Below are positions 48,500 to 60,611 of a stretch of 64,000 nucleotides of DNA, one piece after another. The position numbers and the translations under genes were made by a program. A model generated the notes under the pieces. The model had not been told where the DNA came from and searched no databases. It saw nothing but the letters and a program-made list of their open reading frames with translations. The stretch's first letter is position 1, and each line of letters begins with the position of its first letter. Source of the DNA: Hofstenia miamia (Eukaryota > Xenacoelomorpha > Acoela > Hofsteniidae); contig CABFPE010000162.1 in NCBI GenBank assembly GCA_900660155.1, forward strand, positions 44,449-108,448, read 5' to 3'.

Positions 48500-50276
48500 C
48501 ATAATATCTTTATAAGTGATTTTGTTTCTCCTTCATAGACTTCTCCATATATCCTTTCTCTTTTTACTGTTATTTCCACTAATAGGCGTTCATCATCAGT
48601 GTCTACCCATGATATTACACTGGGTTCTCTTTCACCCTATTTGTCTATGTTAATCTTATTGATTTTCCTTTGTGTGTTTGGAGTGAGTGTGATTGTACTT
48701 TATTGTAATAACATGTCTTCTAACTGCATCTCTTCCTGAGATTTGCTAATCATTTCAATTAGTTCAATCAGGCAATTTTCTCCTTCTTTTCACATAACTT
48801 CTGATCTTTTTATCTTTGTTTTTGTGTATTGTGGATAGTCTTTGATATATTTCTTCATTTCTGTCATTATTATATTGTTGACTTCCTTGGGTTCAATCTT
48901 CTATATCACTTCTGCTTGCTCCCTTCTTAGAGATTCCTTGTGGTTAGCCATGGTTGCTGTTTTAATGCTATTAGCTTTGTAATGGACATTGCTCCCCACA
49001 TGTATTTTTCAGTATGTTGATTTCAGTAGGGCATATGCCTGTCTTGTTGGCAAGTTCTGTAATACTACATATCCCCAATGTATGTTGCTGTGTCAACAGT
49101 CTTGTAAAATATTTTTCTAACTTATATTGAGCTTTTTTTGGCAACAAAGAAAGGATATCAAAATGTTGTAACATCCAGTGCTTAATGTTGATGGACATCA
49201 GTGCTATGGTGATTTCATATTTTTTATGCTTCACTATGTTATGTGTTCCTTCTTTATGATGGGTAGTGCTATCTTTTCATTGTTTGCTGTTTCACTATCA
49301 TAATCACTTTTGTTTTATACATTTCTGCTATTTTGATTGTTTTTTCAATGTTCTCATCTAATTTTCTGGAATTTATTTCAGACTGTTTGATGAAATAAAT
49401 GATCATTAAATGATTTTGGTCCAGGTTGACTTGTTCACACTTGTTGATTATCCTTTCTCTCTTCCTCTTTAGTTTTTGAACATCTTTTATTGTGAATTGC
49501 TCATCAAATGTAATGTGAACTGTACTCTTGAAATATGGATGATTAAAGCTTTCTTTCATGTCTGCTGTGTCTGCTATTATCATATTACTTGTTGGTCAAT
49601 TGATTTAGTCTATTATGATAGGAATTGCGTGCTCTCCCCTTCTTTTGTTGATGTGTGGATTTTTATAAGTCTTTTTGTTTCTGGAGAAAGATTATCATAG
49701 GAATTGTAATGCATCTTTCTATTAGCAATAAAATAGGGGTGCAGTTTTTCCTTCCCTATTTTTTTCATTCTGCTCTCTCTCTCCTCTCATCTAGACAATG
49801 TTGTTGTTGATATTTGTCTATGGGAAAAGAATTGTGAGCTGTGCACTGTTGTAGGGAGCAAGCTTGTTGATGATTGATCTGAAATATCCATGTCAGTGTT
49901 GTTGCTTATAATTTGAATATCTGGATACTTTAAGTGATCACAGATTTTGGTACCTACTGCCTTTAGTTGCAGACTAGGACCAATTTGCATAGCTCCATAC
50001 TCTCTGCCATTTAGTTGACACCAAGTTTTGCTGGGTGAGGGGAATTTTTCATTGATAATGCTGCTGTCTGCTCTAACCTCAGGCCCTTTAATTGATGCTT
50101 GGTATCTTGATGTTAGCCCTCTGCACTTTAATTGAAATTTGGGTGAGGGTGTTCTTTTTCTTGTTGCATATTTCTCCATCCTCATACCCTTTAATTGGTA
50201 ATCAGATTGAGAAGATCTTCTTTTTATTCTTTTTGTCCTTTTACTAGGTGGTGATATTTCCATCATCACGCCCTTT
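48500..50276 (-). pseudogene. Element H: LKG-repeat segment and extra 3' region
   Basis: 49787-50276 is an open stretch with the short words RLKGVMME, YQLKGMRME, FQLKCRG, SIKGPE, CQLNGREYGAMQIGPSLQLK spaced 15-40 residues apart, in a Ser/Lys/Arg-rich background. Then come STVHITFDEQFTIKDVQKLK and HLMIIYFIKQSE (49269-49583), and toward 48530 DTDDERLLVEI-type blocks. It parallels element E closely. Function unknown. Confidence 0.7.
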
Positions 50277-51090
50277 AATCTAGTGGGATCATTCTTGCAT
50301 ACTTTGTAAAGTTGCCTAGAATGACTAGAATACATTGATATCCCTCATTATCCTGTGATAATTTTTCTAGATCCACATGTACAATTTGGTTTGGTACTGT
50401 TGCTATAATTTTTTCTAGGGGCGCTGTCTGCCTTGGGAAGTGGCTTTTATTGTTTATCAGGCAGGTAGTACATTTATTAATTATATCTTGACCCTTTTCC
50501 ATATGGCTGTTATTATGAATCTTGTATTAAATGTCTATCCTATTTGTATTATCCCAATGTGTCCATTTTTATGATTTTCCTTAATGATTCTTTTTTGTAG
50601 TATTTGGGAATTGCTATTTGTGAGGTTTTTCTTTCTATGTATTGAAGTCCATTTTTGTTAATTTTCTAATTGTATCTATGGAAATAGCTATTTGCATCTT
50701 TCCCTAACACTTTTCTTTTATCCTTTATTTTTTCTCATATCTCTGATATTATGATATCCATCTTTTGTTTCTCAATGATTTCATTTTCTGTTATCTCCTC
50801 CTTAATTGGCATTATAGCATTGATTTCTAGTAAACTTTGGTACTCATTATGCAGTAAAAATTCAAATTTCTTTTTCTCTACTACACTTTTTCCGTATCTC
50901 TTTGCTATTTTGACAGCTCTCTCCAGAAATCAGCCTTCTTGTCTAAAGTTCTTTTGTGGTGTTCTATTGTAAATTTGAATTCATTTAAGTATTCTATCCA
51001 TTATGAAAACATTGAGGATTTATTGCCTGAGAATTTTTTTAGCCATGCCAAACTGCTATTATCAGTTCTAACATTAAAAGTTTGACATAT
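50277..51090 (-). repeat. 814-base near-identical copy of 52106-52919
   Basis: The integrase-to-RNase H stretch of H appears twice in direct orientation; I saw one base difference. This copy ends exactly at a single N (51091) and interrupts the expected order of the element, so an assembly error is the likeliest cause. Confidence 0.9.
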
Positions 51091-51312
51091 NTTGTTTGCC
51101 CCTCCTCATGTCCTTTCATTGACAATCAGATTCTATTGACAATCAGGTCTTCTGCTGCACTTCTATGCACCTTAGTGGTGATCAACTGTGATTTCTGTTG
51201 AATCTCTTCATTATCTATCCTAAATGTAGTTACTAAATGTATATCCCATATTTCAGGGTTGTATTAGTTTTATTTTTTAATACCCTCTGGGGCATAATCC
51301 TTCTTTCAACTT

Positions 51313-52919
51313 CTATGCTACACTGTCAAGATCACACATGTCATTATATGTACTATCATCATTTTTTATGATTTTAAATTCTGTTTTTTTGTCTATCATT
51401 ACCTGTTCTATGTCTATTGTAGCTTGTTTCAAGTTTTGGAAGTGTAGAATTCTTCCATTATTAAGTTTATAATTATTATTGGGTAGTGTTTGTGTTATGA
51501 TGAATGGCCACTGTGTTTTTAGTTTTATCACCTGGTTTATGTCTTGTGTTCTCAGTAATTTATATGTGTAAACCTTATCTCCCATCTTGTGTGGTTTTCC
51601 GTAAATTTTCTTATTGAAATTTCTTTCTTGTCTGATTGCAGATCTTTTCATATTGTGGTGCATTGCTTTATGAATTCTAGTTAATTGGCTTTATATTTTC
51701 CTCATCTATTCATTATTTGGTTTGTCTGAGAATGTGTTGTATTGCATTGATATTGGCATTGCTGCCTCTCTTCCATACATTGCTTTGTATGGTGTCTTTC
51801 CTGTCATTGAGTGCACCAACATATTATAGAAATATTCTACCATTTCATTGACTTCCCTCCAGTCTCTTCCTCCAACTCTTGAGGTTAAAACTCTTATTAA
51901 TTTAATCATTGTCTTGTTTAATCTCTCAACTGCCTAATTTGCTTGTGGGAGTTTTTTCTGTTGTAATTTCAAACAGTTTTGCCATTTCTTTGAATAGTTT
52001 ACTCTCAAATTGTACTCCCCTATCTGATATGATAGTTTCCATTGGCCTGAATTTTATTATTCATTCTTTCATGATTTTTTTCTGCTACTATTTTAGCTGT
52101 AGTGGAATCTAGTGGGATCATTCTTGCATACTTTGTAAAGTTGCCTAGAATGACTAGAATACATTGATATCCCTCATTATCCTGTGATAATTTTTCTAGA
52201 TCCACATGTACAATTTGGTTTGGTACTGTTGCTATAATTTTTTCTAGGGGCGCTGTCTGCCTTGGGAAGTGGCTTTTATTGTTTATCAGGCAGGTAGTAC
52301 ATTTATTAATTATATCTTGACCCTTTTCCATATGGCTGTTATTATGAATCTTGTATTAAATGTCTATCCTATTTGTATTATCCCAATGTGTCCATTTTTA
52401 TGATTTTCCTTAATGATTCTTTTTTGTAGTATTTGGGAATTGCTATTTGTGAGGTTTTTCTTTCTATGTATTGAAGTCCATTTTTGTTAATTTTCTAATT
52501 GTATCTATGGAAATAGCTATTTGCATCTTTCCCTAACACTTTTCTTTTATCCTTTATTTTTTCTCATATCTCTGATATTATGATATCCATCTTTTGTTTC
52601 TCAATGATTTCATTTTCTGTTATCTCCTCCTTAATTGGCATTATAGCATTGATTTCTAGTAAACTTTGGTACTCATTATGCAGTAAAAATTCAAATTTCT
52701 TTTTCTCTACTACACTTTTTCCGTATCTCTTTGCTATTTTGACAGCTCTCTCCAGAAATCAGCCTTCTTGTCTAAAGTTCTTTTGTGGTGTTCTATTGTA
52801 AATTTGAATTCATTTAAGTATTCTATCCATTATGAAAATATTGAGGATTTATTGCCTGAGAATTTTTTTAGCCATGCCAAACTGCTATTATCAGTTCTAA
52901 CATTAAAAGTTTGACATAT
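51313..52919 (-). pseudogene. Element H: integrase part
   Basis: INKCTTCLINNKSHFPRQTA finger half, IVHVDLEKLSQDNEGYQCIL core start, WREVNEMVEYFYNMLVHSMT and GKTPYKAMYGREAAMPISMQ (core end), then GDKVYTYKLLRTQDINQVIK with NNNYKLNNGRILHFQNLKQA (C-terminal module). Fossil copy. Confidence 0.85.
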
Positions 52920-53180
52920 TAGGAAATATCAAAATTTCTTTATGCTTTCCAGCAATGCTAGCATTTCTAATTTGGTTGACCCATAGTTTTCTTTGCTTTG
53001 TTTAAGCTTTCTGCTGAAGAACTGTATGGGGACTTCCTTACCTTCTTTAATTTGTCCTAAACATGCCCCTATTGTGACATTACTAGCATCACAAGCCAAA
53101 ATAAATTCTTCATCATAACTTGGTGTGTTCAATGATGGCATTTTTATGAGTTCATTCTTTATATTATTTAATTGCTCTTG
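52920..53180 (-). pseudogene. Element H: RNase H part
   Basis: LACDASNVTIGACLGQIKEG, KEVPIQFFSRKLKQSKENYG and STKLEMLALLESIKKF. Fossil copy. Confidence 0.85.
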
Positions 53181-53199
53181 CTCATTCCATGTCCACTTA

Positions 53200-53880
53200 A
53201 ATGTTTTTGATTTCTTTAGTAGTGCTGTTAATTTGTTAGTTTTTGTGCCACATTTGAGATGAAGGATCCGTAATAGTTGATAAACCTCATTATTCTATGT
53301 ACATCTTTTTTGTTTCTCAGGCTGCTTATCCTTTGTATCATTTCTCTTGCATTATTTTTCATTTTAATTTTCCCATTTTTTATTTGAATTCCTAAGAATA
53401 CTATCTCTTTTTTTCAGAATTTCACACTTCTTTCCATTTACACAAAGTCCTGTGTTATATGGAGTCATTAATGTCCTATCAAATTTTCTCATGTGTTCCT
53501 CTACCATATTGCTTGCTATTAAAGATATCATCTATATAAGCACTTACTCCTTCTTCCATATTTTTATTGTTGTGTTTGAGAACTTTCATTACATATCTTT
53601 GAAATGCCACAGGTGTGTTACAGGGGCTGAACACCATGTACATCCACTCAAACAATGCATTTGGCGTTATAAATGCTGTTTTCTCTATATCTCTGGGCTC
53701 CATTGGTACTTGCCAATATGTTTGCACAAATCAATGCATGTGCAATACTTGTGTTTACTAGCTTTATAGATTATGTCATCTATTCTCAGTAATGGATACA
53801 CATCCTTTTTTGTTATGTCATTAAGGTTATGAAAGTCTGTACATAATCTATTCTTATTGCCTTGTTTTACAAATTAAGAT
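53200..53880 (-). pseudogene. Element H: reverse transcriptase part
   Basis: YWQVPMEPRDIEKTAFITPN, LFEWMYMVFSPCNTPVAFQR and VSAYIDDIF (the YIDD box). Fossil copy; ends abruptly near 53880. Confidence 0.83.
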
Positions 53881-53989
53881 GCCTACTCAATGATAGAGGA
53901 GAAAATAGAAAAGAAAATACTAAATTTGCCACCACCTGAAATGATCTCTGTACCTATGATAATGCCACAATAGAAAATACCAAAAGATA

Positions 53990-54790
53990 AGAACATGGTT
54001 AAATAATTCTTGTATTAATACAATTTGTACACAAATATGAAATAAGTTGAGCTGGGACACACAATTTTAAGGGAGCAGGTACTTGTTTTGGAATTAGTAT
54101 ATGTAGCAGTAACTCAGTGTAAAATTGATGAGATAAATTTTGTTTACAGTTTTTCCCACATCACTTAGCAACCTATCATTTGCTTTGTTTATACATATAG
54201 TAACAAATTTGGAAATGGCTAGGTAGCCAAATGTAGGAATTAAATTAACCTTTTTCAATCCAAATTGTTGACTATAACTTGACTAATAATGTGACCATAA
54301 ATATTTTGAATTATTATTTATTATTTCAATTAATGTAGGATAGGAAGCTGCATCTTGTTTATTATTAATTTATTGTTTAGCCAATAGTTTTTCAGTATTG
54401 GCTATATAAACTAGTTGGCTTTGTTATTAATTGTTAACTATACTGCAGCTAGTGTCGTTCCCAGTTACCCATTACAACAAGCTAAATTGAATCTTTTATT
54501 TCATACAACTACAAAAAGTATCAAGAGTAATATGTTAAAATTATGTCATACATCTTATTAGCACCCTAGGTTAAGTTACACATAATAATTATCCAAGAAG
54601 CTGAGTGTCAGCAGTCAATCAAAGTAGATGTCACATGGGTTTACTTGAAGATTAGGAGAACAGCATCTGGCAGAAGCCCAATAGAATAGCATAACACTGA
54701 ATGGTAGCTTCACCTTAATAGTGAATGGTGGTTTATTCAGTAGTGAGAGCTAATGATACTGTAGAATCATGCCAACTCGCCGTGATGGCC
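53990..54790 (+). mobile_element. Old plus-sense LTR remnant
   Basis: Scattered family LTR blocks in element-sense order: CAATCCAAATTGTTGACTAT, TAGGATAGGAAGCTG, CTAGTGTCGTTCCCAGTTAC, GTTACACATAATAATTA, then GCTTCACCTTAATAGTGAATGG. Poorly conserved, so old. Confidence 0.55.
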
Positions 54791-55113
54791 ATACTTAGAG
54801 AAAACTGCTACTTTTCTTAGGTTAAACATAACGCGAGGTTGACACTTTTCCAATTCCTCTCCTTTACTATAAATGTGTGGTTTATTAACTTATTTAATAT
54901 GCCGGAGCCTTTGTAGCTTCCTAGTTAACCAAACTTATTTAGATAAAGCAGAGAGATTAGAGAACAGGATCGACACTCAATAAAAGCCGTGCACTTCCAG
55001 GAACACGTTCACCATCTGCATCTTACCAATGTGACTGCCAACGGGGTAAAGAGAACAACAATGGAATGGTGATGTGAATAGTGAACTCAGTGTAATGGGG
55101 ATTGCAACTACCT
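54791..55113. other. Unassigned stretch
   Basis: Nothing recognised before the gap. Confidence 0.5.
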
Positions 55114-55391
55114 NNNNNNNNNNNNNNNNNNNNNNNNNNNNNNNNNNNNNNNNNNNNNNNNNNNNNNNNNNNNNNNNNNNNNNNNNNNNNNNNNNNNNNN
55201 NNNNNNNNNNNNNNNNNNNNNNNNNNNNNNNNNNNNNNNNNNNNNNNNNNNNNNNNNNNNNNNNNNNNNNNNNNNNNNNNNNNNNNNNNNNNNNNNNNNN
55301 NNNNNNNNNNNNNNNNNNNNNNNNNNNNNNNNNNNNNNNNNNNNNNNNNNNNNNNNNNNNNNNNNNNNNNNNNNNNNNNNNNNNNNNNNNN
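55114..55391. other. Assembly gap (278 N)
   Basis: Run of 278 N. Any frame drawn across it is meaningless. Confidence 0.99.
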
Positions 55392-55708
55392 GATTCATTA
55401 TATTTATAGCACTTAGTGATAAACAATTAAACACTCAACAAGTACCTGCTATTCTTTCTTGTTGACAGTTTTTCCCTCGCTTTAATATTTCTGTTAATTT
55501 TACGCAACGTCAGCTTTAATTTGACTATGCTGTTTGACCATCTTTTGTTTTGTCAAATACCGTTGAGTATAATTTACAAACTGAAATAATCAATCCTATC
55601 ATGATTTACAATTAATCATTATAATCAATAATAATTTTAGTCTTTGTTTCTTCATTCTTTTCCTCTTATCTTGACCAATCATGATAGTCTTGATAGATTA
55701 TGTCACAA
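55392..55708 (-). mobile_element. Possible minus-sense LTR end
   Basis: The ATTTATAGCA ... AAGTACCTGCT block is found at the matching place in the minus-sense LTRs (for example about 58735). It ends GATTATGTCACA, a plausible worn form of GATGATGCTACA. Confidence 0.4.
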
Positions 55709-57657
55709 TACAACAACCATTAGAATATTAGAAATGAAATTAAAATATTTAGTTTGAACATGATTAGGACTGTATTGTGATTCTACACTAAGTAATAGAA
55801 CATTCAGACAAACAAAAGCTCATATGAAAGCTTTGTAAAGCCAGGAAAAGTATTGATTTCCCTCAACTTTCAGAAGCTCAATAATATCATGAAAAATTAT
55901 GCATATCTGCTGCCATGAATCAAAGACAAGCACTACAACAAAGTGCAAAACAGATATGTCACATAACTCAACCTTTGCAAAACTATTGGCAGATATCAAT
56001 TGGAATCAAGTAATATAAAAAATGGCATTCATCATGATGTATGGCCTATTTGAGTGGGTTTACAGGATATTTAGTTTCTGCAAAACTTTTTTAAAGAATG
56101 GTAGACTTAATTTTGAAAGTGGAATGTAGACATACATCACCAATATTCCAGTAGCCAATAAAACTGTAGAAGAGTACCTGGAAAAACTCAACAAATCACT
56201 CATGATGCAACACAATACTGGACTGATTTACAACAAATCATGAGATTTTTTAATCATTATGGAACTTTCACTCCAAGATTAGTGTAAATGTCAGCAATAA
56301 TGACCAACCATCAAAAGTACCATTTGTATGGACATGAATAAAAACAGGAGGAATAAAACCTCATGCTAGATTTCAGAGCAAGCCAAGAATGATAAGTGCA
56401 TGCTTGGCACATATAAAAAATAGAAGAGAGGAGTCCATTCNATGAATAAAAACAGGAGGAATAAAACCTCATAAAGAAAAAATCAGCAAAAACTCCCATT
56501 CATGCTAGATTTCAGAGCAAGCCAAGAATGATAAGTGCATGCTTGGCACATATAAAAAATAGAAGAGAGGAGTCCATTCAATAATTTAGAAGAAATCTCA
56601 GAAAATGGGAAATGAATTACAGATTGTCAACAGTAGAAATGTTCACACTAGTGGAAGCAATAAAAAATTCAGGAATTTTTTAAATGGAAAGAATTTATAT
56701 TAAGGAGCAACAATATGTGAGTATTAATTTTGAAAAAAAATATTTTGTTATGGCATCCTGGTCAATTGGAACTCATAAGCAAATACAAATTCAAAATTAA
56801 TCACACAAAGGGGATGCTATATGTAAATGTGGACATTTGGACAGCACAATCAGATGACTAAAGGGTTGCTTTAAAAGAGGATAGGGACAATGCAAATTTT
56901 GTGTTCATATCATGTAGTCAAAAAAAGAGCTTGCAGAAATGGATATTGATAGGAAAAAAAGAAGAAATCATACACAAACAATATCAAAACATAATGCTAA
57001 AACAGATAAGAAAGAAAGTAAATGACCCAGAAACTCTAATCTAGAAGAAAGTGAATTCATTCTTTAAAAGGTACAAATGGAAAGTCAATGAGAGAGTGCT
57101 GCTGTACACTGATGGACAGAACGTGAGAATATCAATACCTGAGTATTATAAAAGAGACATGGTGATTAAGATACATGAAAAAAGACATCACAGTTTAAAC
57201 CAAATGGAGATAACATTCAACATGAAATAAATAACTATTTGTGAACAAAAAGTGATTGAGGATGTAATTAATATGTGCATAGACTGTTTACTCCATAAAA
57301 AACTGCATTTCCTAAAGCAGAATGCAATGTTTAAAAAAATACTTGTAATGTCAATGAAAGAGATAGTTCATATAGATATCAAAATGCTATCAAATGATTA
57401 TGAAGGATTCCAACAATAACTTGTCTAATTGACAAATTCACAAGATATTGCAGGATAATTCCTCTTGACTCAACAATTGTGAGAGTTGCAGCAGACAAAG
57501 TTTTGAATGGATGGATACTGAAGCCCTATGGAGAAAAATTGCAGGTAAAGGGGTACAGTTTGAGAACAAGCTATTCTAGGAACTGACAAAATTTATGGAA
57601 TTTAAACATAGAAAAACAAAGGAATACCATCCACAGGTGCACAGGGTTGCAGAATGA

Positions 57658-59151
57658 TTAAGGTGGTCCTATATGAAAAAATGTCAAAATTTTCAATTTT
57701 TTTATTTTGGTTGTTTTACATACTTTCAACTATCTGTTAACTTCTGGTATAGCTATTTTTTCATGAAGAATTATATATATTAGTTTAAAAGTATTTTAAT
57801 ATGTGTTACTTAAAATTTAATTTCACATACTTCTTTGTGTTTTTTTTCTTTTTTTCTTTATTTACTTTTTTTTAATGAACTCATTTACCTACTTATTATT
57901 GTAACATCTTCTACCAGGCCTTTGTCACCATGTATCATTATTAATAACCATCACTTGATTAATGGCGGGTAAGGATTACTAAATGCTAACTGTATAATAA
58001 CCATCACTGTTTAGGTGACGAAGCCATGCAGTATTTTCTCTGATTGACTAACTGTGGGCTACTGCCTAAAGCTGATCTTCACACAACAGTTCCTCTCCTT
58101 CATTAACGATTGATCAAGTTTGCTGCACCACCTTAGCTCAATGGACATTAATTATGTGTACCTTACATTAGCTCAGTGTGTGCACTCATGTCAAAGCATT
58201 ACTGACTTAAACTCAATTTTGTAAAGTGTTTGTTAAACTGGATGAGTAAAGCAACTGGGTGTTGACACTAGCTGCATTAATTTAATAATCAAACTAGCCA
58301 TTACCATAAAATTACTGGCTTTAATAATTAATTAATATATCACAGCTTCCTAAACTTACATTAAATAATCATACATGCAAGGTCATTTATTTGGTCGATT
58401 ATTGTCAGTCCCCTACTTTTGTTAATATAGATATATCCCTAGTGGTTGGCTATCCAGCCATTTTGTGAATCTATTATTGGATACATGTATTGATTGATAG
58501 TCAGACTAAGCAAGAATTGAAAAACTCCCTATCAATAACCTAACTGCAGACTCATGACTGGCACAAGGACCCTAGAATCACTCCCGTGATGGGATCCAGC
58601 CACTACTTGACACAACATTGTAATAAATATCCAACCAGATAAATGAAGATAATCAATCAAAAATAAACTCCGAAGAATTTATTGTTCATCATTTTTCATT
58701 TAAATTCCAAGCTATTTATTTAAAAAAAATCTAAGTACCTGCTGATTTCAAATTTTGAATTACTCTTCTGCCAATATGGCTGTTATGACATAAGTGTAAA
58801 TTCACTTGTTACAATTTGTCGAATTATTTCTTAATTGGCTACTCTCTTTTTCTCATAAAGGGCAATATTGTAACTTAGTTGCATAATACAAATGAATAAG
58901 ATATCACATAAAATTTTACAATCATTTTTTAGTCACTAATAATCTTTTCAACGTTATTCCTTTAATTTGCAGCTTGTTCCTTTGGATGATACTACATTAT
59001 ATCATTTTTACTTATTCTAATATTTAGATATAATATGAGAGAAATTTTGAAAATTACATATTTTCATTCATTTTCAAACAAATAAACAAATAAAACTTAA
59101 CTTTGAAAAGAAAACATGGAGTTTCTTTCTTTTAGTATAGGACCACCTTTA
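57658..59151. mobile_element. MITE with 3-bp target duplication (PIF/Harbinger-like)
   Basis: Element at 57661-59148 with perfect 13-base inverted ends AGGTGGTCCTATA and TATAGGACCACCT. It is flanked by TTA on both sides (57658-57660, 59149-59151); a 3-base TTA/TAA duplication is typical of PIF/Harbinger. About 390 bases belong to the MITE itself; the rest is the solo LTR inside it. No transposase. Confidence 0.75.
57900..58996 (-). mobile_element. Solo LTR inside the MITE
   Basis: 1097 bases, plus reading TGTAACATCTTCTACC to GATGATACTACA, with a 4-base target duplication TTAT before 57900 and after 58996. It belongs to the second LTR subfamily, like 20896-21997. Confidence 0.9.
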
Positions 59152-59480
59152 ATAAAATATTTATCAAACTAATTGGCAATGGTGACAAGTTATAGAAAGG
59201 ATAGAATACTACTAAAATACATTGGTACCCTCAAATACAAGGATCACATCTTTTAGAGAGATGTTTAGAAAGGAAGCATTAAATCCACTATAAATGCAAA
59301 ACACAAACTGTTACAAAGAAATAAACAAAGATTATGTGAAAATTCTGAAGAATCAGATGATGGAAGTAATTGAAACAATCATAATTATACAAAAATGGAA
59401 CTACCAGATTATGGAACTGTAATGGCAAATAATTTTATATTGTTGATAGTATAAGATTTCACACTATACTATCAATAAAA

Positions 59481-60170
59481 TTTTAAGGCATTCATTGAAG
59501 GGATTTTTAGAAGCTATGTAAAAGTTGAGTTTCTAAGCAGCTGACTGAAAAAGAAAATGATGCAATTTGAAAAAAACATTGAAAATGTTTCAAAACTTAA
59601 AAAGTAGCAAAAATATGTTAATCTAGTTGGCTAATGTTCTCAGGTTTTTTGAAGATATCCTCATATATATTGTAGAATCTTGACAACCTTCCAACTAATA
59701 AAGCTTAACTTAATTTAGGAGCTGCTGTGACATTCCAACTTTCCATCTCTCTTCTTTTGTTCTAACTTTGAGTTGTGTATTAAGGAAGCTACTATCTGTC
59801 CAACTAGTATTTGTAATAAAACAACTGTATTTTAGATGCAAGACAAGAGATAGATGGTACAATGTACAGGGTCAAACCCCTGGCCTGAAGCAAAGCACAA
59901 AGAAGAATCAAAGAATTACAATATAACAATTAACTCCAGAGGACAATTGAACATCAAGAAAGACACCAACCACAAAGCCAGTGATTCAGTGCAGTGAAAT
60001 AGTGTGTGAAAAAATGATAGTGACAGTGTGCAATAACTTATTATTTTAGTGCATTGATTGTTCTTGTTATCAACAAATTTGTAATGTACATGGAATTCGC
60101 AACCAGGATGTATTAGCTTGTTATGCTTCCTTACATGTAATATCCTTACATATAAATAAATACATGTTAA
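59481..60170. other. Unassigned stretch left of element E
   Basis: No supported gene. If element E kept its 3' LTR it should begin near 60170, just after the purine run GGAGAAAGG (minus strand), but this stretch does not resemble the known LTR subfamilies. Confidence 0.45.
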
Positions 60171-60611
60171 CCTTTCTCCATTGACCATCTCAACAGCCTG
60201 TTTTATCATAGTGTTAGCATCTTGCAACTCCTACTCTGTTTTCTCAAAATTCTCTTCTTTCATTAGCTTAAGCATGACTTCATTCTTTGTTGTCACTATT
60301 TTCTTATGCCTTAGAAACATAGGATTTTTCAACATATTTGAAATTTTACACATGCTCCTCAGTTCGTTTAGTTTGCCAATGAACTCCTCATAATATTTTT
60401 CATACAGTTTCTAGCCTTTAATCACTATCATGAGCATCATCATGGCATCTACTCTGCGCGTATGTGCCAGTTCAGGGCGTACTGTTGTGTTATGATAGAA
60501 AAATTTGTATGTACACCTCAATGATTTCAATATTTATGCTTCATCATAAAATGCGTTTATGTAATTTTTCACCTCTTATTGCATTATTTGATCTGGATCA
60601 TTCTTTCCCAA

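Larger units (their letters stand above)
48500..53880 (-). mobile_element. Fossil Ty3/Gypsy element H
   Basis: Minus-strand copy of a subfamily closer to E than to A-D. Order from the right: RT, RNase H, integrase, LKG repeats, extra 3' region. No LTR or gag was seen. It contains an 814-base near-identical internal copy ending at an N. Broken, with many breaks. Confidence 0.87.
55850..59480 (+). mobile_element. Very old fossil Gypsy pol (element J)
   Basis: Worn plus-strand pol. RT traces lie at about 55960-56120 (LLADINWNQ, FVYGLFEWVYRIF-like). An integrase lead-in and finger are at about 57060-57310, the core to 57657, and the core end resumes at about 59152-59400 (MFRKEALNPL area). A MITE splits it at 57661-59148. 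It is more decayed than any other copy here, with many breaks. Confidence 0.7.

Noticed and set aside
55074-55434. Frames of 100-150 residues across 55114-55391
   Set aside because: They consist almost wholly of unknown residues from the N run.
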